This document shows positions 1 to 10,727 of a stretch of DNA of 53,403 nt, in pieces. The notes beneath the pieces were generated by a model that had not been told where the DNA came from, did not search any database, and saw only the letters and a list, made by a program, of their open reading frames with translations. Positions within the stretch are counted from its first letter, which is position 1. Each line of letters begins with the position of its first letter. This DNA comes from an uncultured bacterium (lineage in GTDB: Bacteria > Patescibacteriota > Gracilibacteria > Absconditabacterales > Absconditicoccaceae): positions 74,110 to 127,512 of the forward strand of contig CAMVNA010000004.1 of assembly GCA_947168725.1 (NCBI GenBank), in the 5' to 3' direction. The translations under genes and the position numbers were made by a program.

Positions 1-2
1 AT

Positions 3-332
3 ATGATTTATATGTGAATATACTCCCCTCGCCCATGAACTTTTGCGTATAAACAGCTAAAAGATGATGTAACTGCTAAAATTAAACATGAACGTCGAGA
101 GAAAATGAATGAACTTTTGAAAAGATATTCTCAGGAAAATAATAAAGCTGAAATATGATGAGTAAGAAAAGTTTTAATTGATGAGATTAAATGAGATGAA
201 TGGTTTGGTCATACTGATAATATGAAACAGATTTGGTGAAAGATGGATTGAAAAGATATTAAAGCTTGAGAGTTTGCCGATGTGAAAATTATTGATTCAT
301 GAGAATTTAAGTTGGTTGGTGAGATTATTTAA
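3..332 (+). CDS. miaB: MiaB-type tRNA methylthiotransferase, C-terminal part (5' end outside window)
   Basis: C-terminal part of a radical-SAM methylthiotransferase, which adds a methylthio group to N6-isopentenyladenosine at position 37 of tRNAs. Visible in the sequence: the family hallmark YSPRPGT near residue 22 of the fragment (glycine from TGA), then a KxERREKMNELL helix, and a last segment that fits a TRAM RNA-binding domain ending FKLVGEII. The radical-SAM core lies upstream of the window. RimO is the main alternative, but the YSPRPGT motif favours MiaB. The stop TAA directly abuts the stop codon of the convergent dtd gene. Confidence 0.85.
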
Positions 333-782
333 TTAATAATCAAACACATAATTTAGTGGTCATTCATTTATACTGGTAACCATCATATCTGCTCAAAACT
401 CCCCTGTTTGAATTTTTCGTCAATTAGCTTTTGCTTCATCGATAAAATAATCATAAATTTCTTTAGCCTTTTTATATGGTGCTGAATATACGAAATCTAG
501 TTTTGTTCATTTAGTACTTCTTCAAAATAATGTGAAATTAGATATTAATAAAATTTCTCAATCTATATCTTGTAGTGAGGCACTTATATTTCAATCAGAT
601 CAATCTAGACATTTTAATAGCGGTAATTTCTTCATGATTCTAGCTATCTTTTTTTGATAAGTATCTACATCATCAACGTGAATTCATAAATAAATTATGA
701 TTCATTTTCAAATTTCTCTGTGAATATTATCTTCTTTTATATCTAGTTTAGCTGATCTAACTTGTTGAATTAATAGTCTCAT
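333..782 (-). CDS. dtd: D-aminoacyl-tRNA deacylase
   Basis: Deacylates D-aminoacyl-tRNAs and, in characterised homologues, Gly-tRNA(Ala), as a proofreading step in the cytoplasm. The 149-residue protein has normal family length. It begins MRLLIQQVRSAKL and carries the conserved SNFTLFGRSTKG segment (residues about 80-91). The C-terminal part reads TGEFGADM, then INEGPLNYVFDY, matching the family's TGxFGAxM and NDGPVT motifs, the latter with a changed tail. Most glycines are TGA codons. It ends with zero spacing against the miaB stop. It may matter that alaS in this same window lacks an editing domain. Confidence 0.93.
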
Positions 783-805
783 GTTATATAAATTATAATA
801 GTAAA

Positions 806-1012
806 TTATTCTGGTTTATCTTTTCTTTTTCATTCTGAAAATATATAATATATTACTAATAATGGAGCTATAAATATTTTTTTAAGTGTTGGTTTTGTCC
901 AAAAATTAGCGGGAAAATCTTTGAATAATGATGTCATCATTAGATTTCGTTTATTCTTTGATTTATCCTTTTGAAATGGATATGTGAAGAAGTCTTTTAT
1001 AAATTTTCGCAT
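806..1012 (-). CDS. small hypothetical protein with one hydrophobic segment
   Basis: A 68-residue reading frame that becomes open to a TAA stop only when one TGA is read as glycine. It is basic, and has a single hydrophobic stretch (IFIAPLLVIYYIF) around residues 46-58, near its C-terminus. It follows the lipoprotein gene by 17 bases and may be co-transcribed with it and with dtd. I recognise no family. The start chosen (MRKFIKDFF) is the first ATG clear of the upstream gene; no ribosome binding site is visible. Confidence 0.5.
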
Positions 1013-1029
1013 AATCACGTATTTAATAA

Positions 1030-2406
1030 TTAAAATAATTCTACTTCTCCAAATATAGAACAAGGTCCTGGAGCACATCAATCCATAAATACCATTTTAT
1101 AATATTTAGTTTTGTCAGGAGATTCAAAGAATCGTACCAATCATTTATCTTCTCCATCATCAATTTTACAATCTTTTCGCTGCTCTCATTCATAAATTCA
1201 ATAAATAATAGTTCATGGATATGGAGCAAATACTGTATTTTGGCTGTAATAATTATATTCTAATAAGGAACATTTTCAATTTGTGTGCTTACTCTCTATG
1301 ATATCTTTTAATGATTCATTTTCAGATTTTTCAAAAGTTTGAATATATTCCATTTCTTCTCAAGCGATTGGATGAATATATGAAATCTTATTTCAATTTC
1401 TCACAAAAATTGGATTATCTGATTTATCTTTAAAGATAGAGCCTTCATCATAATATCTTCGTCATGCAGGTGTAGAAATTCTGAGTCATAAATCGGGATA
1501 TGTAGTTGTGTAAATATATCATGTTACAAATGAATTTCAGTAGTCTACTCCTGCACATGATACTGTAATGATTGTTTGTGTGTCTCATGGCATTTGTTCT
1601 GGTTCGTATTGGTATAATGAATCTATGCATTCTTGTTCTTCATCACTTCGAGCTAATCATAGAATATTTCATTGTCATCGATATTCAATCTCTCAGTTTC
1701 AATATTCTCACCAATCAGAAAAATCTGATTTCTGAAATGCACAAGTAGTGTCTTTTGTGTAATATTCACCATTTACTGAATATGATATATATCATTCGGC
1801 TTGGTATGATTCTCAAATATTTGTATAACTATACCGACCTTGAGAAACATCTGTAGCATTTTCTATTATCATATTTAGATTTTCTCTAATGTCTTTTTCA
1901 CATGATTTTATGTTACCTGAGAATTCTGTCATGAAATTTGAAAAATCTTCTTCACGTTCTTCATCTGACATTTTGATTCACTCTTCATCGTCTCAGCATC
2001 ATTCGTAAGCATATTCTCTAAACTTTGATATTGAAACTGTATAATTATGTAAATCTCATTTTCATCAGTCTATACAATCTTTTTTGATAAACTCCCCTTC
2101 TAATTCTTCTCATTTAATGTAAAAATTCTCTCATTCTTCGGTGATTGTCACTGCTTCTTCATATTCTGTTTCAAACATTGGAGAAGATAATTTTGCTATT
2201 CATCATGAAATTTCAATGCTCCAAAATGGTTCTGTTCAGAATGCCGTAAGATATTTATTTGTTAAATCTTCTTCGATAGATTCATCTACTGTACAATCTC
2301 ATGGAATAAGACAATCATCAATGACTTCAGGATTGTCATTTTTTAGACATCCCGTGAGTAAAATGCTGCAAGTTAGCAATGAGATAAAAAGTCAGATTTT
2401 TTTCAT
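1030..2406 (-). CDS. large lipoprotein with a GTEPFW motif
   Basis: A 458-residue secreted lipoprotein of unknown function. It opens with a short signal peptide and a clear lipobox (ILLTGC, cysteine at about residue 20). A motif FGTEPFWSIEI follows near residue 55; it resembles the xGxEPFW signature of a widespread family of small lipoproteins (COG3650-like). The rest is rich in Glu, Tyr and Cys, with scattered cysteines that could form disulfides, and ends CSIFGEVELF. About twenty in-frame TGA codons are read as glycine; without them only shreds remain. The gene lies between nrdR and a small membrane protein on the same strand. The 5' third is recognisable; the remaining two thirds are not. 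Confidence 0.75.
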
Positions 2407-2473
2407 GGTTTAAATATTATTTAAAACAAATTTAAATTTTTATAAACTCATACGAAAAATTTCGTAAAAATCT

Positions 2474-2908
2474 TTATCAAATCAGCTGTTTAAAATCATC
2501 CAATGTAGAAAAACTTTTATATACAGATGAGAACCTTACATAAGGAACTGGATATTTATCTTTCAATAATTCTAAAACATCATCTCAAATAACATTAGAT
2601 TGTATTTCCGATCATTCACTTTGCCACTTTATTTCAAGTGTATTAAGCAAATTTTCAATCTCTTCATTTGTAAAATCAATTTTAGCAAAGGCCAAAAGTA
2701 TCGCTTTTTTCAATTTTGAACGATCATACATTTCTTTCGATCAATCTTTTTTTATTACCATCAATTCTGTCATTCATACACGCTCAAATGTAGTAAATCT
2801 ATGGCCACAAACTTCACATTCACGACGACGACGAATAGTTTGTCAATTATCAACAATTCTTGAATCTACAACTTTTGTGTCTGAATTGTTACATTTTCCA
2901 CATTTCAT
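2474..2908 (-). CDS. nrdR: transcriptional repressor NrdR
   Basis: ATP/dATP-sensing repressor of ribonucleotide reductase genes. The 144-residue protein has the N-terminal zinc ribbon (CxxC at residues 3-6, then CEVCGHRF near 31-38), the RRRREC basic segment and an ATP-cone domain beginning at MTELMVIKKDGS. Length and order match the family. The zinc ribbon starts at the third residue, which fixes the start codon. No ribonucleotide reductase gene or NrdR box was recognised in the window, so its targets lie elsewhere. The downstream gene on the same strand is the GTEPFW lipoprotein. Confidence 0.93.
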
Positions 2909-2951
2909 ATTTTTTCTTTTCTAGAAATAAAAATAATCTTCAAATCATAAA

Positions 2952-5162
2952 TTAACTTGGAATCAAATACCTTTTATTATAATAAGTTATATGTTTTAAT
3001 ACTCAACGCAATCGAAGAAAATCCTCAACTGAAAATGAACTTTCTTTCTCTAATTCAGATTTTTTTCACATTTTTTTCAAAAATTCAACCCAATTCTCTT
3101 TCAATATTGAAAAGAATTCTTTGTTATCATCAAATTCTACAAAAGTAGAAAAAGCTAATCCAAATTGGTCCAACAATGTATCTATTAACTTAAATCATAA
3201 CGATAATAATGAAACATCTCGATTGAGAACATGTAATATATACACTTTTTTCAACAACGATAAATTAAGATTCATTTTTTCACCATCAGTATCCTGAATA
3301 TTCTGCAAATATTTATAATAAATTAGAAATCAGAACAAAGTTTCACGCAATAATGATAAATGTTGCAACATCACAGTATCATTATACAGATTTTGGAATT
3401 TTTTCCACGGAAACATAGCAACAACTTCACGAAATAATTGAACATCAAATGCATATAAAGAATTCTTTAAACGAACAACATCTTGATCTGTAAAGGCATT
3501 TTGCAAAATCTTTAATACATTTTCTCACAACTTAAAATTAGAAAAAATTGGCTCATAATATTGATATACAAACTCATTAGATGACAATTGAATTAATGGA
3601 GAAATCTGCTCCGAATATTGAGCTTGAAACCAATCTAATAATGCTTTATTCTTTACATATAATTTTCCTATACGAGGATTACAATCCTGAAGCAATGTAG
3701 TCAACGCAATTTCATCTTCTGATTTTAATAAATAAGCTGTTGCTCTTACAGAATCTGTTTTAATTGGTCATGTAGGAATAAAAAATTTCTCTTTCCCCGA
3801 ACGAATCTTTTTATTTACAAACTGATAATAAGCTTGATTTTTAGTATATATTAAATGAGACATCCCCGAATATTGTATAGCCTGATCTGTTTTGAAACGT
3901 ACATCAAAATATTGTAACAATTCCGAAACCAATTTTCACTTAAAAAATCTAAAGAAAAATGTATCTGATCTAGAAATAGAAAGTCATCACAAATAAGTTA
4001 CATAAAAATTCAAGAACTGTTCCATTATTTTAGATTCCTTTTTTATACTTGCAGGAATTTGCATCTCATCAAGCTTATTGATATCGTCTCAAATTTCAGA
4101 CATCATTTCATCAAGTTCTTCATAACTATCTTGGTTCTGCAAACGCATATGAGAAACATATTGTTTCACTCATTTAAAGAATCCCTTTTTAAAATTATCA
4201 GGGTCTGTTACATAGTCCAGTATAAAATCCAAATCTCACTCATTTTTCATCAATGATGTCAATTTTTTATTTAGCACCTTTTTATCAAAAATGTTAGAAA
4301 TTATGCAAGAAATCACTTCTGATACATCAGTTTCCAAGAATAAATATTTCAAATGAATATCGGCAGGTGCTATCTCAAAAAGTAAGTTTTCTTCAACTTC
4401 CAAAATCTTTGGATCAAATACTGTTTTGTCTATATTTTGCAAAAAGTTTTTTTGAACAATTGATGGTTGAGATCAAAATAACCATTGATAAAATTCATTA
4501 TAATAATTTTTACTCAAATTACCCGAACCAATCAACAGATTATTCACACGCCTTTCATAATAAAACATCATAAAAAATATGTCTATATGAACGAGCATTT
4601 TCGTTCTTAATTTCTGGAGTTGTCACTTTGTAACCTTATGTTTCAATTGAGAAGCCACAATTTCAAAGAAATTAAAATACAAATCAACGAACCATTGAAA
4701 ATCAGATTTTTCATCATCTCATGGAAAAACCTTTATCCTTACTGCAAACAAAAAAGTCAAAAGATAAAACGTATATAGTGCATCCACAAATATATTCTCC
4801 TCTCACTCATCGAAAGCTTCATACAGATACAGTCAACACAAAAGTGTCATTCCATTAGCTGTGTTTCAAATATTATAGAATTTATATCAATTAAAATTTG
4901 CAGCAGATAAATAAGAATAGTAAGCATCTGTCATTTTGGATTGCATCATATCCTTATGAACTCACAATCACAACTTTCACTCAAAAATATCTATGGAAAC
5001 ATCAAACAAATTTAATTTATAATTTTCAATTATTTTTCTATTTATAATAGTGAAAAAATCCTTTGCCGAAATAAAAGAGATAAACATCGACGCAGGATTA
5101 AACGAATCTTTTACTAAAGAATCCGGAAAACAAGAAAGCAAAAGTCTCCTAAATAATTGCAT
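2952..5162 (-). CDS. large orphan protein, 736 residues
   Basis: A continuous 736-codon frame under code 25, rich in Phe, Leu, Tyr and Lys and poor in Gly. No P-loop, zinc motif, signal peptide or clear run of membrane spans is visible, and I recognise no domain. Predominantly helical composition with long hydrophobic patches suggests a cytoplasmic helical scaffold, but this is inference. The start codon is the first ATG after an AAATCTGATTT palindrome 17 bases upstream. It lies between nrdR and an FKBP-like lipoprotein gene on the same strand. Probably lineage-specific. Confidence 0.7.
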
Positions 5163-5191
5163 AATTTTATGGACTTTCTAAATCAGATTTA

Positions 5192-5695
5192 CTATTTCTT
5201 TTCTATATTTGTAACCTTTATTGAATAAGATAATTCTGAATATGTTTTTGGATCATTAAAATTCACCTCATATTCATTATATCATTCATCATTTTCTTCT
5301 ATATTTGTAATCACTCAATTTCAAATACTACTTACTTCAACCTCTGTTCAAACAGTTGGATCTTCGATTCACATAACTTCAGTCAAAATTATATTTGGAT
5401 ATTTTTGAATTTTATTTGAATCATATTCAGATTCATAAATCTCTTTTCAATTTATTACTCAAAAAAATTCATCATCCTGCTTTGCTCATCTAACTAATTC
5501 CTCAATCCAAGCCAGCTCTCACGCATTTCATACTGTAAAATCCTTTGTTCATTGTTCAACTACTGTTCAATCACTAAATGTATATTTATAATCAATAGAT
5601 ACCAAATCTGAATCATCTATGACTTTTGGTCAACATGCCGCCAAAGCCAATAAAGATAAGTAACCTCCTAATACTAAAGCTCTCTTTTTATACAT
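5192..5695 (-). CDS. FKBP-type peptidyl-prolyl isomerase lipoprotein
   Basis: Probable surface prolyl isomerase or chaperone. The 167-residue protein has a signal peptide with lipobox LALAAC (cysteine at about residue 21). An FKBP-like segment follows: VSIDYKYTFSDGTVVEQG, then a FTVG stretch, ELAWIEELVRGAKQDDE and a VINGKEIYE loop. This order matches the SlyD-like two-lobed FKBP fold (residues about 30-160). The typical PGFE of FKBPs is replaced by LAWIEEL, so catalytic competence is uncertain. It lies upstream of the 736-residue orphan, 29 bases away, probably in the same transcript. Confidence 0.7.
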
Positions 5696-5774
5696 TTTTT
5701 GTTAATTATTAAAATAAAACGAATGAAACTAAGATTGTCTATATCTTTTTTCCTATGATATGCAAGGGAATTTA

Positions 5775-5806
5775 ATAAAAAAAGTAGACACCTATTGATG
5801 TCTACT
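5775..5806 (-). terminator. rho-independent terminator
   Basis: On the minus strand, an 8-bp perfect stem AGTAGACA/TGTCTACT with an 8-base loop is followed by a run of T. It lies just after the stop of the acidic membrane protein gene. Confidence 0.75.
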
Positions 5807-5840
5807 TCATAAACAATTTTTCCACATATAAGCTCCGAAA

Positions 5841-6719
5841 TTAAAACAATACAGAGAAAATTTCTTCCGCCTCCTTCTGTTCCTTTTGAGTCAACTTACT
5901 AGATGTACTTCTTTTAACAGTATTAGAACCATTTTGTTCTTTTGATTTTTCGACAACTACATCAACAGAATTTTCGCTAACTTCTCCATTTTCTCAATTA
6001 CCTAATAATTTCGATGAAAAATATATTGATTGTCTATTTCATGTAGTCTTTGGTCTAGTTTCCAATATCACTCTTTGTGGTTTATCTCCTTCATCTTCAT
6101 ATTCTACCGTAACTAAAATATCAGTATTATCATCCAGATTTTCTTCAATATATTTATTAATCACCAACAATAAATCTGATTTAGAATATCATTCTAAATT
6201 TCAATCTACTTTCGAAATATTTTTTTCTGTCATTTGAGAAAATTCAACAAACTTTACAGACCTCGGAAATGCTTTAATTGCACGCTTATCTCTATTTTGA
6301 GATGCCATATCTTCTTCATTTTCTTTTACATCAGTTCCCATAATATCTTTTTCATCTTTCTCCACGTCAACATTACTCTCATCTAACTCAATATCATCTA
6401 ATTCTAAATCATTTTTATCTTCTTCATCATCTAAATCAATTTTATCTCAGACTTTATCTCAAATAGATGAAACATTTGATTTATAAGCATCATAATCCAA
6501 AAACTCGGATCCTGATCACATCCATCACGCTACTCTCTCAGGGAATGTTCTCACATTATACCACATCCTTGCAGCTCATGATGGATTAAAAATTCAATAA
6601 ATAAGGAACGCCAATGCCAACAAAATGATAATAAAAATTATTCTTTTAATCCATTTTCTCAATAGCCATATCAAAAATATAATCAAAAGAATCATAATAA
6701 TCCACACCACTACTTGCAT
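5841..6719 (-). CDS. membrane-anchored acidic protein
   Basis: A 292-residue protein of unknown function. Two hydrophobic segments at residues about 2-20 and 26-43 anchor it. They are followed by a soluble region with a very acidic stretch (residues about 85-125, runs of D and E) and a mixed C-terminal region ending EEIFSVLF. The alternation WLLRKWIKR between the segments suggests a short cytoplasmic loop. TGA codons encode glycines at several sites, for example in YGIFNPSGAA. It is transcribed alone, away from trpS, and is followed by a terminator. No family recognised. Confidence 0.7.
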
Positions 6720-6894
6720 GAGAATTGCTAATAAAAATTAAAACATAATTTTATAGAATCAATTATAAACTTTTTTTTAACAATGTCAAATATTTTTTCC
6801 CATAAATCTAAAAACTACGAATCTAAACTTGAAAACATCCAAAAATTTTCTACTATCTACGACAGATGTTTTACCATATCATTTGTTATTTATT
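6720..6894. other. divergent intergenic region before trpS
   Basis: Very AT-rich 175 bases between two divergent genes, so it must carry promoters for both. A short frame from 6783 is open for about 50 codons and ends inside trpS; it shows no glycine-TGA codons or known motif and is not called as a gene. Confidence 0.4.
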
Positions 6895-7878
6895 ATGTCG
6901 AAAAGAATTTTAACCTGATTAAAACCTACAGATAATCAGCTCCACTTGTGAAACTATTTCTGAGCTATTATCCCATTTTTAAAAATGGCAGAAGAACATC
7001 CAGATGCAGAAATATTCATGTTTTTAGCAAATATGCACGCACTAACTGCACTTCACGACTGAAACGCAATTAGACAAAATTCCATAAATATCGTCAAACT
7101 CTATGCTGCCTGTGGAGCAGATTTAAATAGATTTTATATATACAATCCGGCTGAAATTCCAGCTCACGCACAATTAAACCGAGTTTTCTCATGCTTAACA
7201 ATTATGTGAACAATGGAAAGAATGCATTCATACAAAGAAGCTTTAGCCAAATGAAAAGCATGAACAATTAGTGTATGAACATTCAATTACCCAATTTTGA
7301 TGGCCGCTGATATTTTGATTTACGATGCAGACTATGTACCAGTTGGTAAAGATCAAAAACAACATGTAGAATATGCTAGAGATTTTGCAGAAAAATTTAA
7401 CAGAGAATATGGAGAAACTTTCAAAATTCCTGAACCATTAATTGATAATAGAGTTGCCACAATAATCTGAAGTGACTGACGCAAAATGTCTAAATCATAC
7501 AACAATTACATTTGACTCCTTGATGATGAAAAATCAGTTCTCAAAAGAGTAAAACAGATTCCAACATCTACACAAACTGTAGAAGAACCAAAAAATCCAG
7601 ATGAATGTAATGTATATAATCTTTGTAAATTATTTCTCACTCCAGAAGAAGACGAAACTTTAAGAGCTAAATACTTAAAAGGCTGACTAAGTTTTAAAGA
7701 AGCCAAAGATTATTTATTCGAAAAAATTATGGAAACTCTCACTCCAATCCAAAAAAAATACTCTGAAATCTCTGATGAAAAAATTATCAAAATTCTTAAA
7801 AAATGAAGAGATGCAGTTTCTCCTATTGCAGAGAAAAAAGTTGAAGATGTTTATAAAAAAGTCGGATTCATACTATAA
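6895..7878 (+). CDS. trpS: tryptophanyl-tRNA synthetase
   Basis: Charges tRNA-Trp with tryptophan. The 327-residue class I synthetase has normal bacterial length. HIGH motif: LHLGN at residues about 17-21; KMSKS motif: [10 protein letters not shown] near residue 197; the Rossmann segments [18 protein letters not shown] and TFNYP are also present. Glycines in TGLKPT, HLGNYFG and GSDGRKMSKS are TGA codons, which helps to fix the code as UGA = Gly rather than the more common UGA = Trp. Conserved tryptophans of other genes in the window are TGG. Confidence 0.96.
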
Positions 7879-7907
7879 CACACATAAAACTTTTACAACT
7901 AATTCAA

Positions 7908-7938
7908 TTGACATTATATAATTTTTTATTATTATATA
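7908..7938 (+). promoter_or_regulatory. candidate sigma70 promoter of the GNAT acyltransferase gene
   Basis: A perfect -35 TTGACA at 7908-7913 is followed by an AT-rich stretch with TATATA at 7933-7938. The 19-base spacer is longer than ideal. It lies 46 bases before the start codon. Confidence 0.45.
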
Positions 7939-7984
7939 AAACAATAAAAAATAAATCTGAAAATAACAAAAATAAATATAAACT

Positions 7985-8845
7985 ATGAAACTAATCAGTA
8001 AGTTTAAAGACATCTTCTTCATCTTCAATATGAAGAAAAAAGATGATCCTCCTCTTTTTGAGGATACTCAGAAAGCTATCGCAAATGCTTTCAATTTAGA
8101 ATGTGCAGAAGATGTTTTCGACAACCAATACAACTATATTGTAAGCATCGACAAAGATGAAAACAATGAAGTTGTATCCGGATACCGATACATTCTCTGC
8201 AAAAATGCTCATAATGGAGAATCTTTCAACTTAAATACATTTAAGTATTATAAGTTTTCAAAAGATTTCTCGACAAATTTCGCAGATTTTACATTAGAAC
8301 TTGGACGCTCTTTTGTAAATCCAACTGCCAAACGAAAAATGTGGGGATTATTTTCCATCTGGGAATCTGGTCTCGGCCCTCTAATTAATTATCAAAAAAA
8401 TCATAATGGCATAAAATACGTTCTCGGTCAAGTATCTCTCAAAGAATGCATTTACGACTTGGAAAGTATAAAAGCCATATTAAAAATGTTTTGGATTAAT
8501 TTTGGAACAACAAATCTACTGTTCCCTAGAAAAGCGACATTTTCACAAAACGAACTAGAGACATATAATCCAGATTCAAAACTTGATTTTATTGGTGATT
8601 ACAAAAAGGATAAATTAAAACTAATAAAAATCCTAAAAGAAAAAAATCAACCCAAACCTACGCTCTTTCTAAACTATGCCGATTTGATTAACGGAGAAAA
8701 AGATGGACTGCTTTGTTTTCTTCCCATCTACAATCCACTATTAAAGTGTTACGAAATGGGATTCTTGCTTAAAATAGATAAAATTTCACCTGAAAAAGCT
8801 GAGAAATATCTACAATCTGACTTCAATCCTCTTGCATTTGAATAA
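7985..8845 (+). CDS. GNAT-type acyltransferase (hemolysin/OlsB-like), TGA-free
   Basis: A 286-residue protein resembling the 'putative hemolysin' GNAT family, whose members transfer acyl chains to amino acids or lipids. The best match is a central ELGRSFVNPTAKRK segment (residues about 105-118), then LFSIWESGLGPLI and YVLGQVSLKECIYD, in the order seen in Bacteroidetes members. About 13 glycines are all GGN and none is TGA, unlike the neighbouring trpS and pyrG genes. It has its own promoter-like sequence and a strong terminator. Recent acquisition from a standard-code bacterium is the simplest reading. The substrate is not deducible. Confidence 0.7.
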   Translation: MKLISKFKDIFFIFNMKKKDDPPLFEDTQKAIANAFNLECAEDVFDNQYNYIVSIDKDENNEVVSGYRYILCKNAHNGESFNLNTFKYYKFSKDFSTNFADFTLELGRSFVNPTAKRKMWGLFSIWESGLGPLINYQKNHNGIKYVLGQVSLKECIYDLESIKAILKMFWINFGTTNLLFPRKATFSQNELETYNPDSKLDFIGDYKKDKLKLIKILKEKNQPKPTLFLNYADLINGEKDGLLCFLPIYNPLLKCYEMGFLLKIDKISPEKAEKYLQSDFNPLAFE

Positions 8846-8856
8846 TCCCTAATATT

Positions 8857-8885
8857 AAAGCTGAACAGAATTCTGTTCAGCTTTT
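8857..8885 (+). terminator. rho-independent terminator
   Basis: A perfect 28-base inverted repeat centred on GAATTC, with arms AAAGCTGAACAGAA/TTCTGTTCAGCTTT, runs into a T tract 11 bases after the acyltransferase stop codon. The effective loop is very small. Confidence 0.8.
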
Positions 8886-9026
8886 TCATTCATAAATACC
8901 TTATCGATATTAAAAATTAAGCTTATAAAGTAGTATTTCTTCGTTTTTTATACACATAAAATTTTTTGCTATTGAAAAATATAATTTCATGAGTATATAA
9001 TTTTTTTACCCACTAAAAAAATCATC

Positions 9027-10652
9027 ATGAAACTGATTTTCGTAACTTGATGAGTAATTTCCGGATTAGGTAAATGAATTACCGCCGCATCAATTGGTAG
9101 AATACTAAAATCCGCCTGATATAAAGTAACTATGGGTAAAATGGACCCATATCTTCAAATAGATGCATGAACAATGTCTCCCTTTGAGCATGGAGAAACT
9201 TTTGTCACAACCGATTGATTTGAAACCGATTTAGACCTGGGGCATTACGAAAGATTTATCAATGAAGAACTAACTAAATATTCCAGCACAACTACGGGTC
9301 AAATTTATCTATCCGTAATAAATAAAGAGAGAAAATGAGAATATCTTTGAAAAACTGTACAAGTAATTCCACACATAATAAATGAAATAAAAGAAAGAGT
9401 AAATAAAATAGCACAATGAAGTGATGTTGCTATAATAGAAATATGATGAACAGTTTGAGATATCGAATGACCTCATTTTTTAGAAACGATGAGACAATTC
9501 AGATATGAACTTGGAAAAGAAAATGTTCTATTTATTCATGTTGCTCCTATCATATCTGTAACTACATCCTGAGAGATGAAAACCAAAGCAATCCAGCATT
9601 CAATCGTAAAACTTAGAGAACTTTGAATACAAGCTGATGTTCTTATCTGCAGAACTCCTCGCCCATTAGAACCATGAATAAAAGCCAAACTATCAATGTT
9701 TTGCGACATGGAAAAAGAGTGTATTATAGAGAATTTAGACCAAAATATTTATGAGCTCCCTCTATCCTTCCAAGAACAATGATTAGACAAACTACTCATC
9801 AAGAAACTATTCAATGAAAATAAAAGTTCAGATTTGAGTAAATGGGCCGAGTTAGTTTATAAATTAAAAAATCCCGAATTCGAAACTACAATCTGAATTG
9901 CTGGCAAATATACACATTTGGATGATTCATATATCAGTGTCGTCGAAGCTCTAAAACATGCCTGAGCATTTTACAAAACAAAAATTAATATCGAACGAAT
10001 CGATACTGAACAATTCGAAACAGATGATTGGGAAAATAATTTTGCAAATTTATGTAATTCAAAAAACATTTCATGAATAGTTGTTCCATGATGATTTGGA
10101 AATAGGTGAATTCAATGAATGATAAATATTGCTACATTTTGTATGAAAAAAAATATTCCATATTTATGACTTTGCTTATGACTACAAATCGCAACAATAG
10201 CTTTTGCCAGATTTATTTGTAATATTTCACAAGCAAATTCATGAGAATTTACACAAGAAAATGAATTCAACGTAATAGATATTATGGAAGACCAAAAAAC
10301 TATAACTGATAAATGATGAACCATGCGTTTATGATCTTATGATGCTGTTTTGAAGCCAAATACTAAAATATGGGGATTATACAAAGAATTCAATCAGATC
10401 GATTTATCCTCTAATATCGTAAAAGAAAGACATAGACATAGATATGAAGTTAATCCAAAATTTCATAACACATTATCAAAAAATTGATTGATGTTTTCAT
10501 GATTATCTCCGAACTGAAAATTAGTTGAATTCATAGAATTACCAGAACTAAGATATTTTATAGCAACTCAAGCACATCCTGAATTTAAATCAAGATTAAA
10601 TAGACCTCATCCATTATTTGCATGACTTATAAAATCTTGTTTAAATATTTAA
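9027..10652 (+). CDS. pyrG: CTP synthase
   Basis: Makes CTP from UTP and glutamine-derived ammonia. The 541-residue protein has the normal two-domain layout. The N-terminal synthetase begins MKLIFVTGGVISGLGKG, with the P-loop, and has [31 protein letters not shown] and the RTPRPLE region. The C-terminal class I glutamine amidotransferase carries LGLCLGLQ with the nucleophile cysteine (about residue 384) and a terminal HPEF. The first line contains two consecutive TGA codons at the invariant glycine pair, strong proof of UGA = Gly. No Shine-Dalgarno sequence precedes the start. Confidence 0.97.
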
Positions 10653-10727
10653 CATTAAAAATAAGTTGCAATCAGCATAAAAATTAATAATTAAAAATTA
10701 TATTTTTACTTTTTCATATGAAACAAC

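Noticed and set aside
6783-6932. Short open frame of about 50 codons overlapping the trpS start
   Set aside because: It contains no known motif and overlaps the trpS start in another frame; the region must also hold the trpS promoter.
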